A stretch of DNA of 64,000 nt from Simplicispira lacusdiani (GTDB lineage Bacteria > Pseudomonadota > Gammaproteobacteria > Burkholderiales > Burkholderiaceae_C). A model generated the notes under the pieces. It had not been told where the DNA came from. It made no database searches and saw only the letters and a list, made by a program, of their open reading frames with translations. The DNA is taken from assembly GCF_003604195.1 (NCBI RefSeq), contig NZ_QXGR01000003.1, positions 124,001 through 188,000 on the forward strand. Direction: 5' to 3'. Positions within the stretch are counted from its first letter, which is position 1. Every line of letters begins with the position of its first letter. Shown in pieces: positions 52,626-61,702 of this stretch. The position numbers were made by a program, and so were the translations under genes.

Positions 52626-54959
52626 TTGAAACACGTCGCACCGTCTGCCCCCGCCCCCGCAGGACCCGACGCCGATATCTACCAGCGCCTCCTGCACAGC
52701 GTGCTGGAGGATGCTCGGCATCTCATGGAGCGCGTCACCGAGGCCACGCGCCAATCCCTGCAATCGCGCGAAGACCTGGCGCGCACCCCGGGCGAGCGCC
52801 ATGCGCTGCTCGACGCGCGCCAGCAACTCGCCAAGCTCGCCCCCGTGATGAGCGACCGCTACCCCGGCACGCTGCGCAAGGCGCTCGATCAGGGCAACGC
52901 GGAAAGCCAGAAAGCCACGCGCTCCCTGTTCACCGTCCATTTCGACGACCTCGAACTGATGGACGAGACACAGATCAGTGAAAGCGTCGAACGCGCCCGC
53001 GCCGGGCAGATCGTGGCATCGGCCGTGGAGGCTCCCCTGGCCGATCTCGATGCGCTCGTGTGCGCGGCCCGGGGGCTGCCCACCGTCCGCCCGGAACACA
53101 ACCCCCTGCGCCCCGAAGCCTTCCTGCAGGCGCTGCAGGGCGTGGTGTCGCAGATGCAGGCCACCGACCAGGTGCGGCGCGACTGGATGGCGCACATGGC
53201 CCAGGCCCTGGGCGGCGAACTGCGCAAGCTCTACCTCGCGCTGATCGGCCAGTTGCAGCAAAGCGGCATCCGGCCCGTGGGCTATGCCGTGCGCCAGGCC
53301 GGCGGCGAATATGTCTACCTCGGACCGACCTCCACCGGCGCCGCCCCGGGCTTCGGCCCGGAAACGGCGCCCGCGCGGCTGGAAACACCAGAAACGCCGC
53401 CCTTGCAGGCCGGCCACGCCGACTCGCTGCTGACGCTCGACCGCCTGCGCCGCCTGCTGCTGGGCGAGCTCACCGAAACGCCCGTGCCCGCACCCACCTC
53501 GCTGGAGGCCTTCGCCGAACGGTTCTCGCGCGAATTCGAAGCCCATGCGCACGAGCCCCTTCCCACGGACTTCGCCATCACCGTCCCTGCCGCCTTCGAG
53601 GCCCTGCAGGAAATGAACCAGGTGGGCCACATGATGGAGCGCCTGGGCAGCCAGCGCGGCCAGGCCAGCGGCGGCACGGCCGCATCCGCCGCGGCGCACA
53701 AGGGCGCCACGGGCCTGGGCCAGGCCCTGAGCATGGAAGTGGTGGCCCTGATGGTGGACAACATGGCGCGCGACAGCCGGCTGCTCTGGCCCGTCCAGCA
53801 GTTCATCCGGGCCCTGGAGCCCGCCCTGCTGCAATTGGCCCTGGCCGACCCCCGCTTCTTCAGCGACAAGGAACACCCCGCCCGCCGCCTGCTGCAGGAG
53901 ATCACGGACCGCAGCCTGGCATTCGACAGCCTCGAAGCCCCCGGCTTCGAGAGCTTCATGCACCCCCTGATCGAGATCGCCAGCCCGCTGGCCACGGCCG
54001 ACATCGACAGCCAGGAGCCTTTCGAGCACATCCTGCAGCAGTTGCAGACCACCTGGGCCGAGCGCGAGCAGGCCCGCAAGCGCGAGCGGCTGCGCGCCAT
54101 CGAGGCCCTGCAACACGCCGAGCAGCGCCACCTGCTGGCGGCCAAGATCTCGCGCGACATCTGGCTGCTGCCCCAGATCGGCCAGGTGCCGCAGGAAATC
54201 TCCAAGTTCTTGCTGGGCCCCTGGGCCCAGGTGATGGCCCAGGCGCGCCTGACCGACCACGGCGGCGGCACCGACCCTGGGCGCTACCGCGAACTGGTCG
54301 ATGCCCTGATCTGGAGCGCGCAACCCGAACTGACCCGCCTGAACGTGGGCCGGCTCGCGCGCCTGCTGCCCAAGCTGCTGAGCAAGCTGCGCGAGGGACT
54401 GGCATCGATCGACTACCCCGCCGCCAAGACCGACACGTTTTTCGACCGGCTCATGCAATTGCACCAGCAGGCCTTCAAGCCCGCGCCGGCCGCGCAAGCC
54501 GCCAAGCCCGCGCAGCCCAGGCCGCGGCCCGCGCCGCACGCCGACGAAGAACCCTGGGTCGCGCCCTCCGAGGCCAAGGAGTCGGGCTACATCGACTCGA
54601 CCGTGGCCCCGGAATCCCAGGGCGAGACGCCAGAAGCGATACCCACCGGAACCAGCGCCTCGGCCAACGGCCCCTGCCCCAGCGCGCCCGTGCAGGGCAA
54701 CCTGGCCGTCGGCACCTGGGTGGACCTGCTGGTGGCGGGCAAATGGGAGCGCACCCAGCTTTCATGGATCGGCCCGCATGGCACGCTCTTCCTCTTCACC
54801 AGCGCCTCTGGACGCTCCCAGTCCATGACACTGCGGTTGCTGGAGCGGCTCATCGAACAGGGCTCCATGCGCGTTCTGACGCAGCAAACGGTGGTGGATG
54901 GCGCCCTGGACGCCGTGGCCCAGGCCGCCATGCGCAACAGCGTGGATATCAGGCTGTGA
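52626..54959 (+). CDS. DUF1631 family protein
   Basis: 777 residues from TTG 52626 (another in-frame TTG at 52599), with an AAGAG tract seven bases upstream; no ATG fits. Mostly helical, cytoplasmic. Recognisable stretches are YQRLLHSVLEDARHLMERV near the N terminus, VVALMVDNMARDSRLLWPVQQFIRALEPALLQLALADPRFFSDKEHPARRLL centrally (several adjacent motifs) and a C-terminal beta-rich part GTWVDLLVAGKWERTQLSWIG / TLFLFTSASGRSQSMTLRLLERL reminiscent of PilZ-like folds. Family function is unknown; the C-terminal resemblance to a c-di-GMP-binding fold is only an impression. Its 3' end overlaps the convergent DUF2325 gene by 11 bases. Confidence 0.85.
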   Translation: MKHVAPSAPAPAGPDADIYQRLLHSVLEDARHLMERVTEATRQSLQSREDLARTPGERHALLDARQQLAKLAPVMSDRYPGTLRKALDQGNAESQKATRSLFTVHFDDLELMDETQISESVERARAGQIVASAVEAPLADLDALVCAARGLPTVRPEHNPLRPEAFLQALQGVVSQMQATDQVRRDWMAHMAQALGGELRKLYLALIGQLQQSGIRPVGYAVRQAGGEYVYLGPTSTGAAPGFGPETAPARLETPETPPLQAGHADSLLTLDRLRRLLLGELTETPVPAPTSLEAFAERFSREFEAHAHEPLPTDFAITVPAAFEALQEMNQVGHMMERLGSQRGQASGGTAASAAAHKGATGLGQALSMEVVALMVDNMARDSRLLWPVQQFIRALEPALLQLALADPRFFSDKEHPARRLLQEITDRSLAFDSLEAPGFESFMHPLIEIASPLATADIDSQEPFEHILQQLQTTWAEREQARKRERLRAIEALQHAEQRHLLAAKISRDIWLLPQIGQVPQEISKFLLGPWAQVMAQARLTDHGGGTDPGRYRELVDALIWSAQPELTRLNVGRLARLLPKLLSKLREGLASIDYPAAKTDTFFDRLMQLHQQAFKPAPAAQAAKPAQPRPRPAPHADEEPWVAPSEAKESGYIDSTVAPESQGETPEAIPTGTSASANGPCPSAPVQGNLAVGTWVDLLVAGKWERTQLSWIGPHGTLFLFTSASGRSQSMTLRLLERLIEQGSMRVLTQQTVVDGALDAVAQAAMRNSVDIRL

Positions 54960-55320
54960 ATGTCGGAATATCGGCGAGCACGCAATGCTGCCCGGTCCGG
55001 CGGCAGCGGTCCTGCTCGCGCCAATAGTCGCCATGCCCCAGGCACCCCGTCTGGCAGATCACCAGATCGGCGGCCACGGCGCTGGCGTTGCCTTCGCCGA
55101 TCAGCCGGGCCACCAGGCGCGCGTGGTCCTCGCGCGCCAGGGCCAGCGCCGTGTCGCGCACGATCACGGCCGCCCGCAGGCGCACGGCCTGGGCCTGCAG
55201 GCGCTCGATCTCGGCACGCTGCTGGGCCATCACCCGGCTGCAGCGCTCCTGCACGGCGCCATACGCGCGGCACAAAGCGAGGTGCTCGTCGAAAGGGGCG
55301 TCAATGGGCTCGGTCTGCAT
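54949..55320 (-). CDS. DUF2325-type cysteine protein, candidate Fur target
   Basis: 123 residues. An N-terminal helical region (~10-75) is followed by the DUF2325-like core ADLVICQTGCLGHGDYWREQ with Cys89, Cys93, Cys106 and Cys113 (the last two in DRCRRTGQHC). The cysteine spacing suggests metal or redox function. A 19-bp palindrome resembling a Fur box lies 30-48 bases upstream over a TATACT -10, implying iron-repressed expression. It is tail-to-tail with DUF1631 and just upstream of the hrpA 3' end. Function unknown. Confidence 0.82.
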   Translation of the reverse strand: MQTEPIDAPFDEHLALCRAYGAVQERCSRVMAQQRAEIERLQAQAVRLRAAVIVRDTALALAREDHARLVARLIGEGNASAVAADLVICQTGCLGHGDYWREQDRCRRTGQHCVLADIPTFTA

Positions 55321-55349
55321 GGATTCACGGAAGGAATGCAGACAGTATA

Positions 55350-55368
55350 AATGAGAATTAATCTCATT
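55350..55368 (-). promoter_or_regulatory. Candidate Fur box of the DUF2325 gene
   Basis: AATGAGA (55350-55356) / TCTCATT (55362-55368) are perfect inverted arms around ATTAA. Compared with the Fur core TGATAAT-N-ATTATCA, 11 of 14 positions agree. It directly abuts a -10-like TATACT (55344-55349, minus strand), so binding would block RNA polymerase. Confidence 0.65.
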
Positions 55369-55393
55369 AATAGCCCGTGATCGGCATGCTGGC

Positions 55394-58300
55394 TCAGCTA
55401 TTGATCTGCGCCCAGAGCTTGTCCAAGCGTTTGACGCTCACCGGCTGCGGCGTGCGCAGCTCCTGGGCGAAGAAGCTCACGCGCAGTTCCTCCAGCAGCC
55501 AGCGCAGCTCCTGCATGCGCGCGTCCACCTGGCCCTTGCGCTCGGCCACCAGGCGCCAGTAGCGCTGCTCCTGCGGGCGCAGCTCGGCCAGGCGGGCGGC
55601 GTCGCGCGCCGGGTCGGCGCGGACTTTGTCCAGCCGCAGCACGATGGCCTTGAGGTAGCGCGCAAAGTGCGCCAGCTGCGGCCAGGGCGCGGCCGCCAGG
55701 AACTGCTTGGGCATGAGGCGCTGCAGTTGCTGCTGCGCATCCTGCGTGGCCTCGGGCGCGCCCTTGGTGTCCTTGATCTTGCGCACCGCCGTGGCGTATT
55801 CCTGCAGGATGGTGAGTGCCAGGCGCGCCACCTCGTTGGCGATCAGCGTGAGGCGAGCGCGCCCTTCCTGCACGCGGCGCTCGAAGTCCTGCGCGTTGGT
55901 GGGCAGCGGGTCGAGCAGGAAGGCGCGGTCCAGCGCCACGTCGAGGATCTGCGCGCGCAGTTCTTCCTGCGTGCCCAGCGGCATGTAGGCCACGGCCATC
56001 TTCTGCAGGTCGGGGATGTTCTTTTCGAGGTACTTGAGCGCGTCCTTGATCTGCAGCGCGCACAGGCGGCGCAGGCCGGAGCGGTGCTTGACGGCCGCCA
56101 CCTCGGGTTCGTCGAACACCTCGATGGTGACCGCATCGCCCGCGTCGATGAGCGCCGGAAAGCCGATCAGCGTCTGCCCGCCCTTGCCGATCTCCATCAG
56201 CTCCGGGAGTTCGCCAAAGGTCCAGGCGGTGTAGCGTTGCTCGGCCTGCGCGGCGGGTGCAGTCTTCGCTCTCTTTTCAGGAGCTGCTTGCGCTCTATCT
56301 GCGGCATTTTCAGATGGTTTTTTATCTGAATCCGGCTTGGATGAAGCGCCAGGCGCTATCTTTAATGAAGCAAGCGCCTGGAAGGCCCCGCGCGCCTTGG
56401 CGCCCAGTTCGGCCTTGAGCGCGCCCAGGTTGCGCCCCTGGCCCAGCTGGCGGCCGTGCTCGTCCACCACGCGGAAGTTCATGAACAGGTGCGGCGGCAC
56501 CATGTCGAGCTTGAAGTCGGCGCGCTTGACGTCGAGCGAGGTTTCGTCGCGCACCTGCTTGAGCAGTGCGTCCACCAGCCCCGTGTGGCCCACGCGGTCG
56601 GGCGTGCCCAGCAAGGCGGCCAGGCGCGTGGCGCTGTCGGGCAGCGGCACGAAGCGGCTGCGCGGGCGCTGCGGCAGGCTCTTGAGCAGGGCCTGGATCT
56701 TGTCCTTGAGCATGCCGGGCACGAGCCACTCGCAGCGCTCCTCCTGCACCTGGTTGAGCACGAACAGCGGGATGGTGACGGTGATGCCGTCGCGCGGGTC
56801 GCCGGGCTCGTGTAAATAGCTCGCGGCGCAGTCCACGCCGCCCAGGCGCACCATCTTGGGAAAGGCGCTGGTGGTGATGCCTGCCGCCTCGTGGCGCATG
56901 AGTTCGTCGCGCGTGAGCTTGAGCAGGTCGGGCCGGGCCTTGCTCTCCGCGCGGTACCAGTGCTCGAAGCTGCGGCCGTTGCACACGTCCTGCGGCACCT
57001 GCTGGTCGTAGAAGGCGAAGATCAGCTCCTCGTCCACCAACACGTCCTGGCGGCGCGACTTGTGTTCCAGCTCCTGCACCTTGGCGATGAGCTTGTCGTT
57101 GGCGGCCAGGAAAGGCAGGCGCTTGTCCCAGTCCTGCGGCGCCTCGCCGCCCACCAGCGCCTCGCGGATGAACAGCTCGCGCGCGGCATGCGGGTCCACC
57201 TTCTCGTAGCCCACGCGGCGCCCGCTGTACACCACCAGGCCGTACAGCGTGGCGCGCTCGAACGCCACCACCTCGGCGGCCTTCTTCTCCCAGTGCGGGT
57301 CGAGCACCTGTTTCTTCAGCAGGTGCGCGCCCACCTCTTCAAGCCATTGCGGCTCGATGGCGGCGATGCCCCGGCCGAACAGGCGCGTGGTTTCCACCAG
57401 TTCGGCGCAGACGATCCAGCGCCCCGGCTTCTTGCGCAGGTGCGCGCCGGGATGGCGGTGGAACTTGATGCCGCGCGCGCCCAGGTAAACGTCCTCTTCC
57501 TCGGGCTTGAAGCCGATGTTGCCCAACAGGCCCGAGAGCATGGACAGGTGCAGCGCCTCGTAGCTGGCGGGCTGGTTGTTGAGCGCCCAGTGGTGCTCCG
57601 TCACCACGGTGAGCAGTTGGCTGTGCACGTCGCGCCACTCGCGCACGCGGCGCACGTTGATGAAGTTCTGGCGCAAGAGCTGCTCGTACTGGCGGTTGCT
57701 GAGCTTGTGCGTGGGGGCGGCCGCCGCAGGCACGGGCTGCGCCGGCGCGGCCGCCTTGCGCTGCGCCACCGGCAGCACGGCCTGCGAGGGGCCGCGCGCG
57801 CGCGCCTGGGCCTGCTGCACACGCGCCGAGGGCAGCTGCGGCACACCGCCGCGCGCGTCCTGCAGCCACTGCCAGAGCTTGAGGTAGCCGCTGAATTCGC
57901 TCTTGTCGTCGTCGAACTTGGCGTGCTGCTGGTCGGCCTGCTGCTGCGCCTCCATGGGGCGGTCGCGCACGTCCTGCAGGCTCAGGGCGCTGGCGATCAC
58001 CAGCACCTCGCTGAGCGCGCCACGCGCACGGGCTTCGAGGATCATCCGGCCCACGCGCGGGTCGAGCGGCAGCTTGGAAAGCTCGCGCCCCATGGGCGTG
58101 AGCTCGTTCTTGTCGTCCACCGCGCCCAGTTCGTTGAGCAGTTGGTAGCCGTCGGCAATGGCGCGGCCCGAGGGCGCGTCGATGAACGGAAAGTCTTCCA
58201 CCACGCCCAGGTGCAGCGACTTCATGCGCAGGATCACCCCCGCCAGCGAGCTGCGCAGAATCTCGGGGTCGGTGAAGCGCGGGCGGCCCGTGAAGTCCTT

Positions 58301-59509
58301 TTCGTCGTAGAGCCGGATGCAGATGCCGTTGGCCACGCGCCCGCAGCGCCCGGCGCGCTGGTTGGCCGCCGCCTGGCTGATGGGCTCGACCAGCAACTGC
58401 TCCACCTTGCTCCGCAAACTGTAGCGCTTGACGCGCGCCGTGCCTGCGTCAATCACGTACCGGATGCCTGGAACGGTGAGCGAGGTCTCGGCCACGTTGG
58501 TGGCCAGCACGATGCGCCGGCCGGTGTGGCCGTCGAAGATGCGGTCCTGCTCGGCCTGCGACAGGCGCGCGAACAGCGGCAGCACCTCGGCGTTGCGCGT
58601 GACCGGCTGGTGCGCCAGGTGCTTGCGCAGGTGGTCGGCGACCTCGCGGATTTCGCGCTCGCCGGGCAGGAAGACGAGGATGTCACCGCCCGCATTGCCT
58701 TGCCAGAGTTCGTCCACGCCGTCGGCGATGGCCTCGTTCAGGCCGTAGTCGCGGCTTTCCTCGAACGGCCGCCAGCGCTGCTCCACCGGGAAGGTGCGGC
58801 CCGACACCTGAATCACCGGCGCCGGAATCAGTTCGCCCCCACGCTCCCCCACTGCGTGTGGGTCGCTGCCCCCCGAGGGGGCCGCGCCCGGCTTGGGGCG
58901 GCCCGGCGCCGGGCGGGCGCTTGCAAAATGCTTGGCGAAGCGGTCGGCGTCGATGGTGGCGGAGGTGACGACGATCTTCAGGTCCGGCCGGCGCGGCAGC
59001 AACTGGCGCAGATAGCCGAGCAGGAAGTCGATGTTCAGGCTGCGCTCGTGCGCCTCGTCGATGATGAGGGTGTCATAGGCGCTCAGCAGCGGGTCGGTCT
59101 GCGTCTCGGCCAGCAAAATGCCGTCGGTCATGAGCTTGACCGAGGCATCGCGCGAAAGCCGGTCCTGGAAGCGCACCTTGTAGCCCACCACCTCGCCCAG
59201 CGGCGTTTTCAGCTCCTCGGCGATGCGCTTGGCCACGCTGCTGGCGGCGATGCGGCGCGGCTGGGTGTGGCCGATGAGCCGGCCCTTCTGCCCCTCCGGC
59301 GCATTGCACTTGCCACGCCCCAGGGCCAGCGCAATCTTGGGCAACTGCGTGGTCTTGCCCGAGCCGGTTTCACCGCAGACGATGATGACCTGGTGCTGGC
59401 GCAGCGCCTCCATGATCTCGTCGCGCCGCCCCGACACGGGCAGGGACTCGGGAAACTCCAGGGTGAAGGCGCGGGAAGGCTCGGACGGACGCGGATCGGA
59501 AAAAGACAT
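55394..59509 (-). CDS. hrpA: ATP-dependent RNA helicase HrpA (DEAH type)
   Basis: 1371 residues, somewhat longer than E. coli HrpA (~1300). Walker A GETGSGKTTQLPK (~46-58), TQPRRIAASSVAKRIAEE, DEAH in IIDEAHERSLNIDFLLGYL, SAT motif VVTSATIDADRF, QRAGRCGR and the C-terminal DUF3418 region are present. HrpA acts on translating ribosomes and mRNA. Two segments are encoded by dispersed repeats and look like in-frame insertions: residues ~195-226 (Pro/Gly-rich) between motif III and the VIQVSGRTFPVE strand, and ~1041-1083 (DKKPSENAADRAQAAPEKRA) in a C-terminal linker. Confidence 0.95.
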   Translation of the reverse strand: MSFSDPRPSEPSRAFTLEFPESLPVSGRRDEIMEALRQHQVIIVCGETGSGKTTQLPKIALALGRGKCNAPEGQKGRLIGHTQPRRIAASSVAKRIAEELKTPLGEVVGYKVRFQDRLSRDASVKLMTDGILLAETQTDPLLSAYDTLIIDEAHERSLNIDFLLGYLRQLLPRRPDLKIVVTSATIDADRFAKHFASARPAPGRPKPGAAPSGGSDPHAVGERGGELIPAPVIQVSGRTFPVEQRWRPFEESRDYGLNEAIADGVDELWQGNAGGDILVFLPGEREIREVADHLRKHLAHQPVTRNAEVLPLFARLSQAEQDRIFDGHTGRRIVLATNVAETSLTVPGIRYVIDAGTARVKRYSLRSKVEQLLVEPISQAAANQRAGRCGRVANGICIRLYDEKDFTGRPRFTDPEILRSSLAGVILRMKSLHLGVVEDFPFIDAPSGRAIADGYQLLNELGAVDDKNELTPMGRELSKLPLDPRVGRMILEARARGALSEVLVIASALSLQDVRDRPMEAQQQADQQHAKFDDDKSEFSGYLKLWQWLQDARGGVPQLPSARVQQAQARARGPSQAVLPVAQRKAAAPAQPVPAAAAPTHKLSNRQYEQLLRQNFINVRRVREWRDVHSQLLTVVTEHHWALNNQPASYEALHLSMLSGLLGNIGFKPEEEDVYLGARGIKFHRHPGAHLRKKPGRWIVCAELVETTRLFGRGIAAIEPQWLEEVGAHLLKKQVLDPHWEKKAAEVVAFERATLYGLVVYSGRRVGYEKVDPHAARELFIREALVGGEAPQDWDKRLPFLAANDKLIAKVQELEHKSRRQDVLVDEELIFAFYDQQVPQDVCNGRSFEHWYRAESKARPDLLKLTRDELMRHEAAGITTSAFPKMVRLGGVDCAASYLHEPGDPRDGITVTIPLFVLNQVQEERCEWLVPGMLKDKIQALLKSLPQRPRSRFVPLPDSATRLAALLGTPDRVGHTGLVDALLKQVRDETSLDVKRADFKLDMVPPHLFMNFRVVDEHGRQLGQGRNLGALKAELGAKARGAFQALASLKIAPGASSKPDSDKKPSENAADRAQAAPEKRAKTAPAAQAEQRYTAWTFGELPELMEIGKGGQTLIGFPALIDAGDAVTIEVFDEPEVAAVKHRSGLRRLCALQIKDALKYLEKNIPDLQKMAVAYMPLGTQEELRAQILDVALDRAFLLDPLPTNAQDFERRVQEGRARLTLIANEVARLALTILQEYATAVRKIKDTKGAPEATQDAQQQLQRLMPKQFLAAAPWPQLAHFARYLKAIVLRLDKVRADPARDAARLAELRPQEQRYWRLVAERKGQVDARMQELRWLLEELRVSFFAQELRTPQPVSVKRLDKLWAQINS
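56262..56388. repeat. Palindromic repeat remnants inside hrpA (C-terminal linker)
   Basis: The stretch AGGCGCTATCTTTAATGAAG with flanking GCGCCAGGCGC / AAGCGCCTGG and a second AGCTGCTTGCGCTCTATCTG resembles diverged copies of the palindromic repeat. It is lower in GC than the surrounding gene and is translated in frame. Confidence 0.6.
58833..58925. repeat. GC-rich repeat inside hrpA (N-terminal helicase region)
   Basis: CCCCCGAGGGGGCCGCGCCC and the flanking GGGCGGCCCGGCGCCGGGCG and CACGCTCCCCCACTGCG parts resemble a GC-rich intergenic repeat I recall from Comamonadaceae. It is translated in frame as about 31 residues (~195-226). Confidence 0.6.
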
Positions 59510-59598
59510 AGGCCCGCATTATCGGCAGCGCCGCCCGTCCCGGCGGGCAGGACGCACAATAGCGGGCGAACAAGCATTCCCTGGCAAAAGCAAAGCAC

Positions 59599-60288
59599 AT
59601 GCGCATTCTGGTGGTCGAGGACGACGAGGGCATCGCGGGCGGGCTGGCGGCCACGCTCCGGGGCGCGGGCTACGCCGTGGACATCAGCCCCACCCTGTCG
59701 GCCGCCTGGACGGCCCTGCATGTCGAGGCCTTCGACATGGTGCTGCTCGACCTGGGCCTGCCCGATGGCGACGGCATCGACTGGCTGCGCCGCCTGCGCC
59801 AGGAAGGGCTGCACCTGCCCGTGCTCATCCTGACCGCGCGCGACGCCCTGCCCGACCGCATCGCCGGGTTGGACGAAGGCGCCGACGACTACCTCGTCAA
59901 GCCCTTCGACCCCGGCGAACTGCTCGCGCGCATGCGCGTGGCGCTGCGCCGCAGCGAGGGGCGCGCCTCACCCGTGCTGCGCCATGGTGACCTGGAGGTG
60001 GACCCGGCCGCCCACACCGTGCGCCGCGCGGGCGCGCTGGTGCCGCTGCGCGCCAAGGAATTCGCGCTGCTGCTGGCCCTGCTGCGCGCCAGCGGCCAGG
60101 TTCTGACGCGCCAGCGGCTCGAAGAGGCGCTGTACGGTTTCGACGACGCGCTGGAGAGCAACGCCCTGGAGGTGCACATCCACCACCTGCGCCGCAAGCT
60201 CGGCAACGAACTGCTCCAGACGGTGCGCGGCGTGGGTTACTACGTGCCCCGCGCCGATGCGAAACCGCTCCCTGCGGGCCCGGCATGA
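59599..60288 (+). CDS. OmpR-family response regulator (PmrA/QseB-like)
   Basis: 229 residues. Receiver domain with the acidic pocket Glu7-Asp8-Asp9, phospho-acceptor Asp51 (VLLDLGLPDGDG), Thr79 and Lys101 (LVKPFD). The C-terminal winged helix (~130-222) includes RLEEALYGFDDALESNALEVHIHHLRRKL with the recognition helix, typical of the PmrA/QseB branch. It overlaps the histidine kinase gene (ATGA), and an eptA-type gene follows, so it probably controls lipid A modification. Confidence 0.93.
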   Translation: MRILVVEDDEGIAGGLAATLRGAGYAVDISPTLSAAWTALHVEAFDMVLLDLGLPDGDGIDWLRRLRQEGLHLPVLILTARDALPDRIAGLDEGADDYLVKPFDPGELLARMRVALRRSEGRASPVLRHGDLEVDPAAHTVRRAGALVPLRAKEFALLLALLRASGQVLTRQRLEEALYGFDDALESNALEVHIHHLRRKLGNELLQTVRGVGYYVPRADAKPLPAGPA

Positions 60289-61640
60289 GCACGGCCCGTC
60301 CGCCCGCCCCCACACCCCGGCGCCCGCTGTGGCGCCACCTATGGGCCTGGACGCTGGGCACGCTGGCGGCCATCTGGCTCATCCTGGCCGCCGTCGCCTA
60401 CTACACCGGCCTGCACGAGGCCGACGAAATCACCGACGGCCAGCTCGAATCGACCGCCCAGCTGCTGTTGCGCCCGGACGCCCCGATCGGCCCGGGCCGC
60501 GCACCCGCCCGCCCCGTGGACGACGGGCAGGCCACTGCCGTCTATGCCCCCGCATTGCGCATCGTGGTCTGGGAGCATGGCCGCGTGCTGTGGGACACGC
60601 ACGGCATCGCGGCGGTGCTGCCCGACCCCTTGCCCGCGGGCCGCCGCACGCTCACCCTCGGCGCCGCGCATCCGGGCCACACCTGGCGCGCCTTCGTGGC
60701 CGACGCCCCCGCCAGCGCCCAGGCGCCGCGCCGCGTGGCCGTGCTGATCGACATGGGCTGGCGCCAGGCCCTGGGCCGCGACATCGCGGAGCACATCGTG
60801 CGCCCGGCCCTGATCCTGCTGCCGCTCGTGGCCTTGCTGCTGGCCTGGGCCATCCGCCGGGGCATCGCGCCGCTGGAACACCTGTCGGACCAGATCGCCG
60901 CGCTCGACCTCGACGCCGGAAAGACCTTGCCAGCGCAGCAACCCTTCGAGGAACTCTCCGCCACGGCCCATGCCATCAACGCGCTGGTGCAGCGCCTGCA
61001 GTCGCAACTGGAGCGCGAACGCCGCTTCACCTCGGACGTGGCGCACGAGCTGCGCACCCCGCTGACCGCCATGCTGCTGCAGTCGCGCCTGGCCCGCGAA
61101 ACCCGCCAGGACGCGGACCGGGATGCGGCCCTGGCCCTGGTCGAGCACGACGCCCTGCGCGCCGGCCGCATCCTGGGCCAGCTGCTGGACCTGGCCCGCG
61201 CCCAGAGCCTGGACGGCCAGGCCTCGGAGCCGGTGGACCTGTGCCACCTGGCGCGCCAGGTGGTGGCCGCGCACGCGCCCATGGCCTACGAGCTGGGGCA
61301 GGAGCTGGCCCTGGAGGCCCCGCCGGGCCCGGTGGTGGTGCAAGGCCACACCACCATGCTGGAACTGGCCCTGCGCAACCTGGTCGACAACGCCCTGCGC
61401 CACACGCCCGGCGGCACGCTGGTCGAGGTGCATGTCGGCCATGCCGCCGACGGCGGCGGCTACCTCTCGGTCCGCGACAACGGCGCGCGCGACGGCGCCC
61501 GGCCCAGCGCCAGCCCCGGCCTGGGCGTGGGCCTCACGCTGGTGCAGCGCATCGCCGACGCGCACGGGGCCGTGCTGGAGCAGGTCCAGGGCACGCCCGC
61601 CGAACCGCACCGGGTCACCCTCGCCTGGCCGCCGGATTAA
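60285..61640 (+). CDS. Sensor histidine kinase (PmrB/QseC-like)
   Basis: 451 residues. TM1 (~21-41), a periplasmic domain (~42-170), TM2 (~171-190), HAMP-like linker, dimerisation domain with His254 (FTSDVAHELRTPLTAML), and ATPase domain with the N box NLVDNALRHTPGG and G boxes VRDNGARDG and PGLGVGLTLVQRIADAHG. The first G box has DNGAR instead of DNGPG. The periplasmic domain is short; metal or polymyxin sensing like PmrB is inferred from the neighbouring eptA. Confidence 0.92.
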   Translation: MSTARPPAPTPRRPLWRHLWAWTLGTLAAIWLILAAVAYYTGLHEADEITDGQLESTAQLLLRPDAPIGPGRAPARPVDDGQATAVYAPALRIVVWEHGRVLWDTHGIAAVLPDPLPAGRRTLTLGAAHPGHTWRAFVADAPASAQAPRRVAVLIDMGWRQALGRDIAEHIVRPALILLPLVALLLAWAIRRGIAPLEHLSDQIAALDLDAGKTLPAQQPFEELSATAHAINALVQRLQSQLERERRFTSDVAHELRTPLTAMLLQSRLARETRQDADRDAALALVEHDALRAGRILGQLLDLARAQSLDGQASEPVDLCHLARQVVAAHAPMAYELGQELALEAPPGPVVVQGHTTMLELALRNLVDNALRHTPGGTLVEVHVGHAADGGGYLSVRDNGARDGARPSASPGLGVGLTLVQRIADAHGAVLEQVQGTPAEPHRVTLAWPPD

Positions 61641-61702
61641 TGTTGAGATAAGCCTGGAGTCCAAGAATCGCCGCACCCAAGTGCACCCCGGTTCCCGACT
61701 CC

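Noticed and set aside
61641..61702. PmrA box before eptA
   Set aside because: No CTTAAG-like direct repeat in the 62-bp gap; co-transcription is the simpler explanation.
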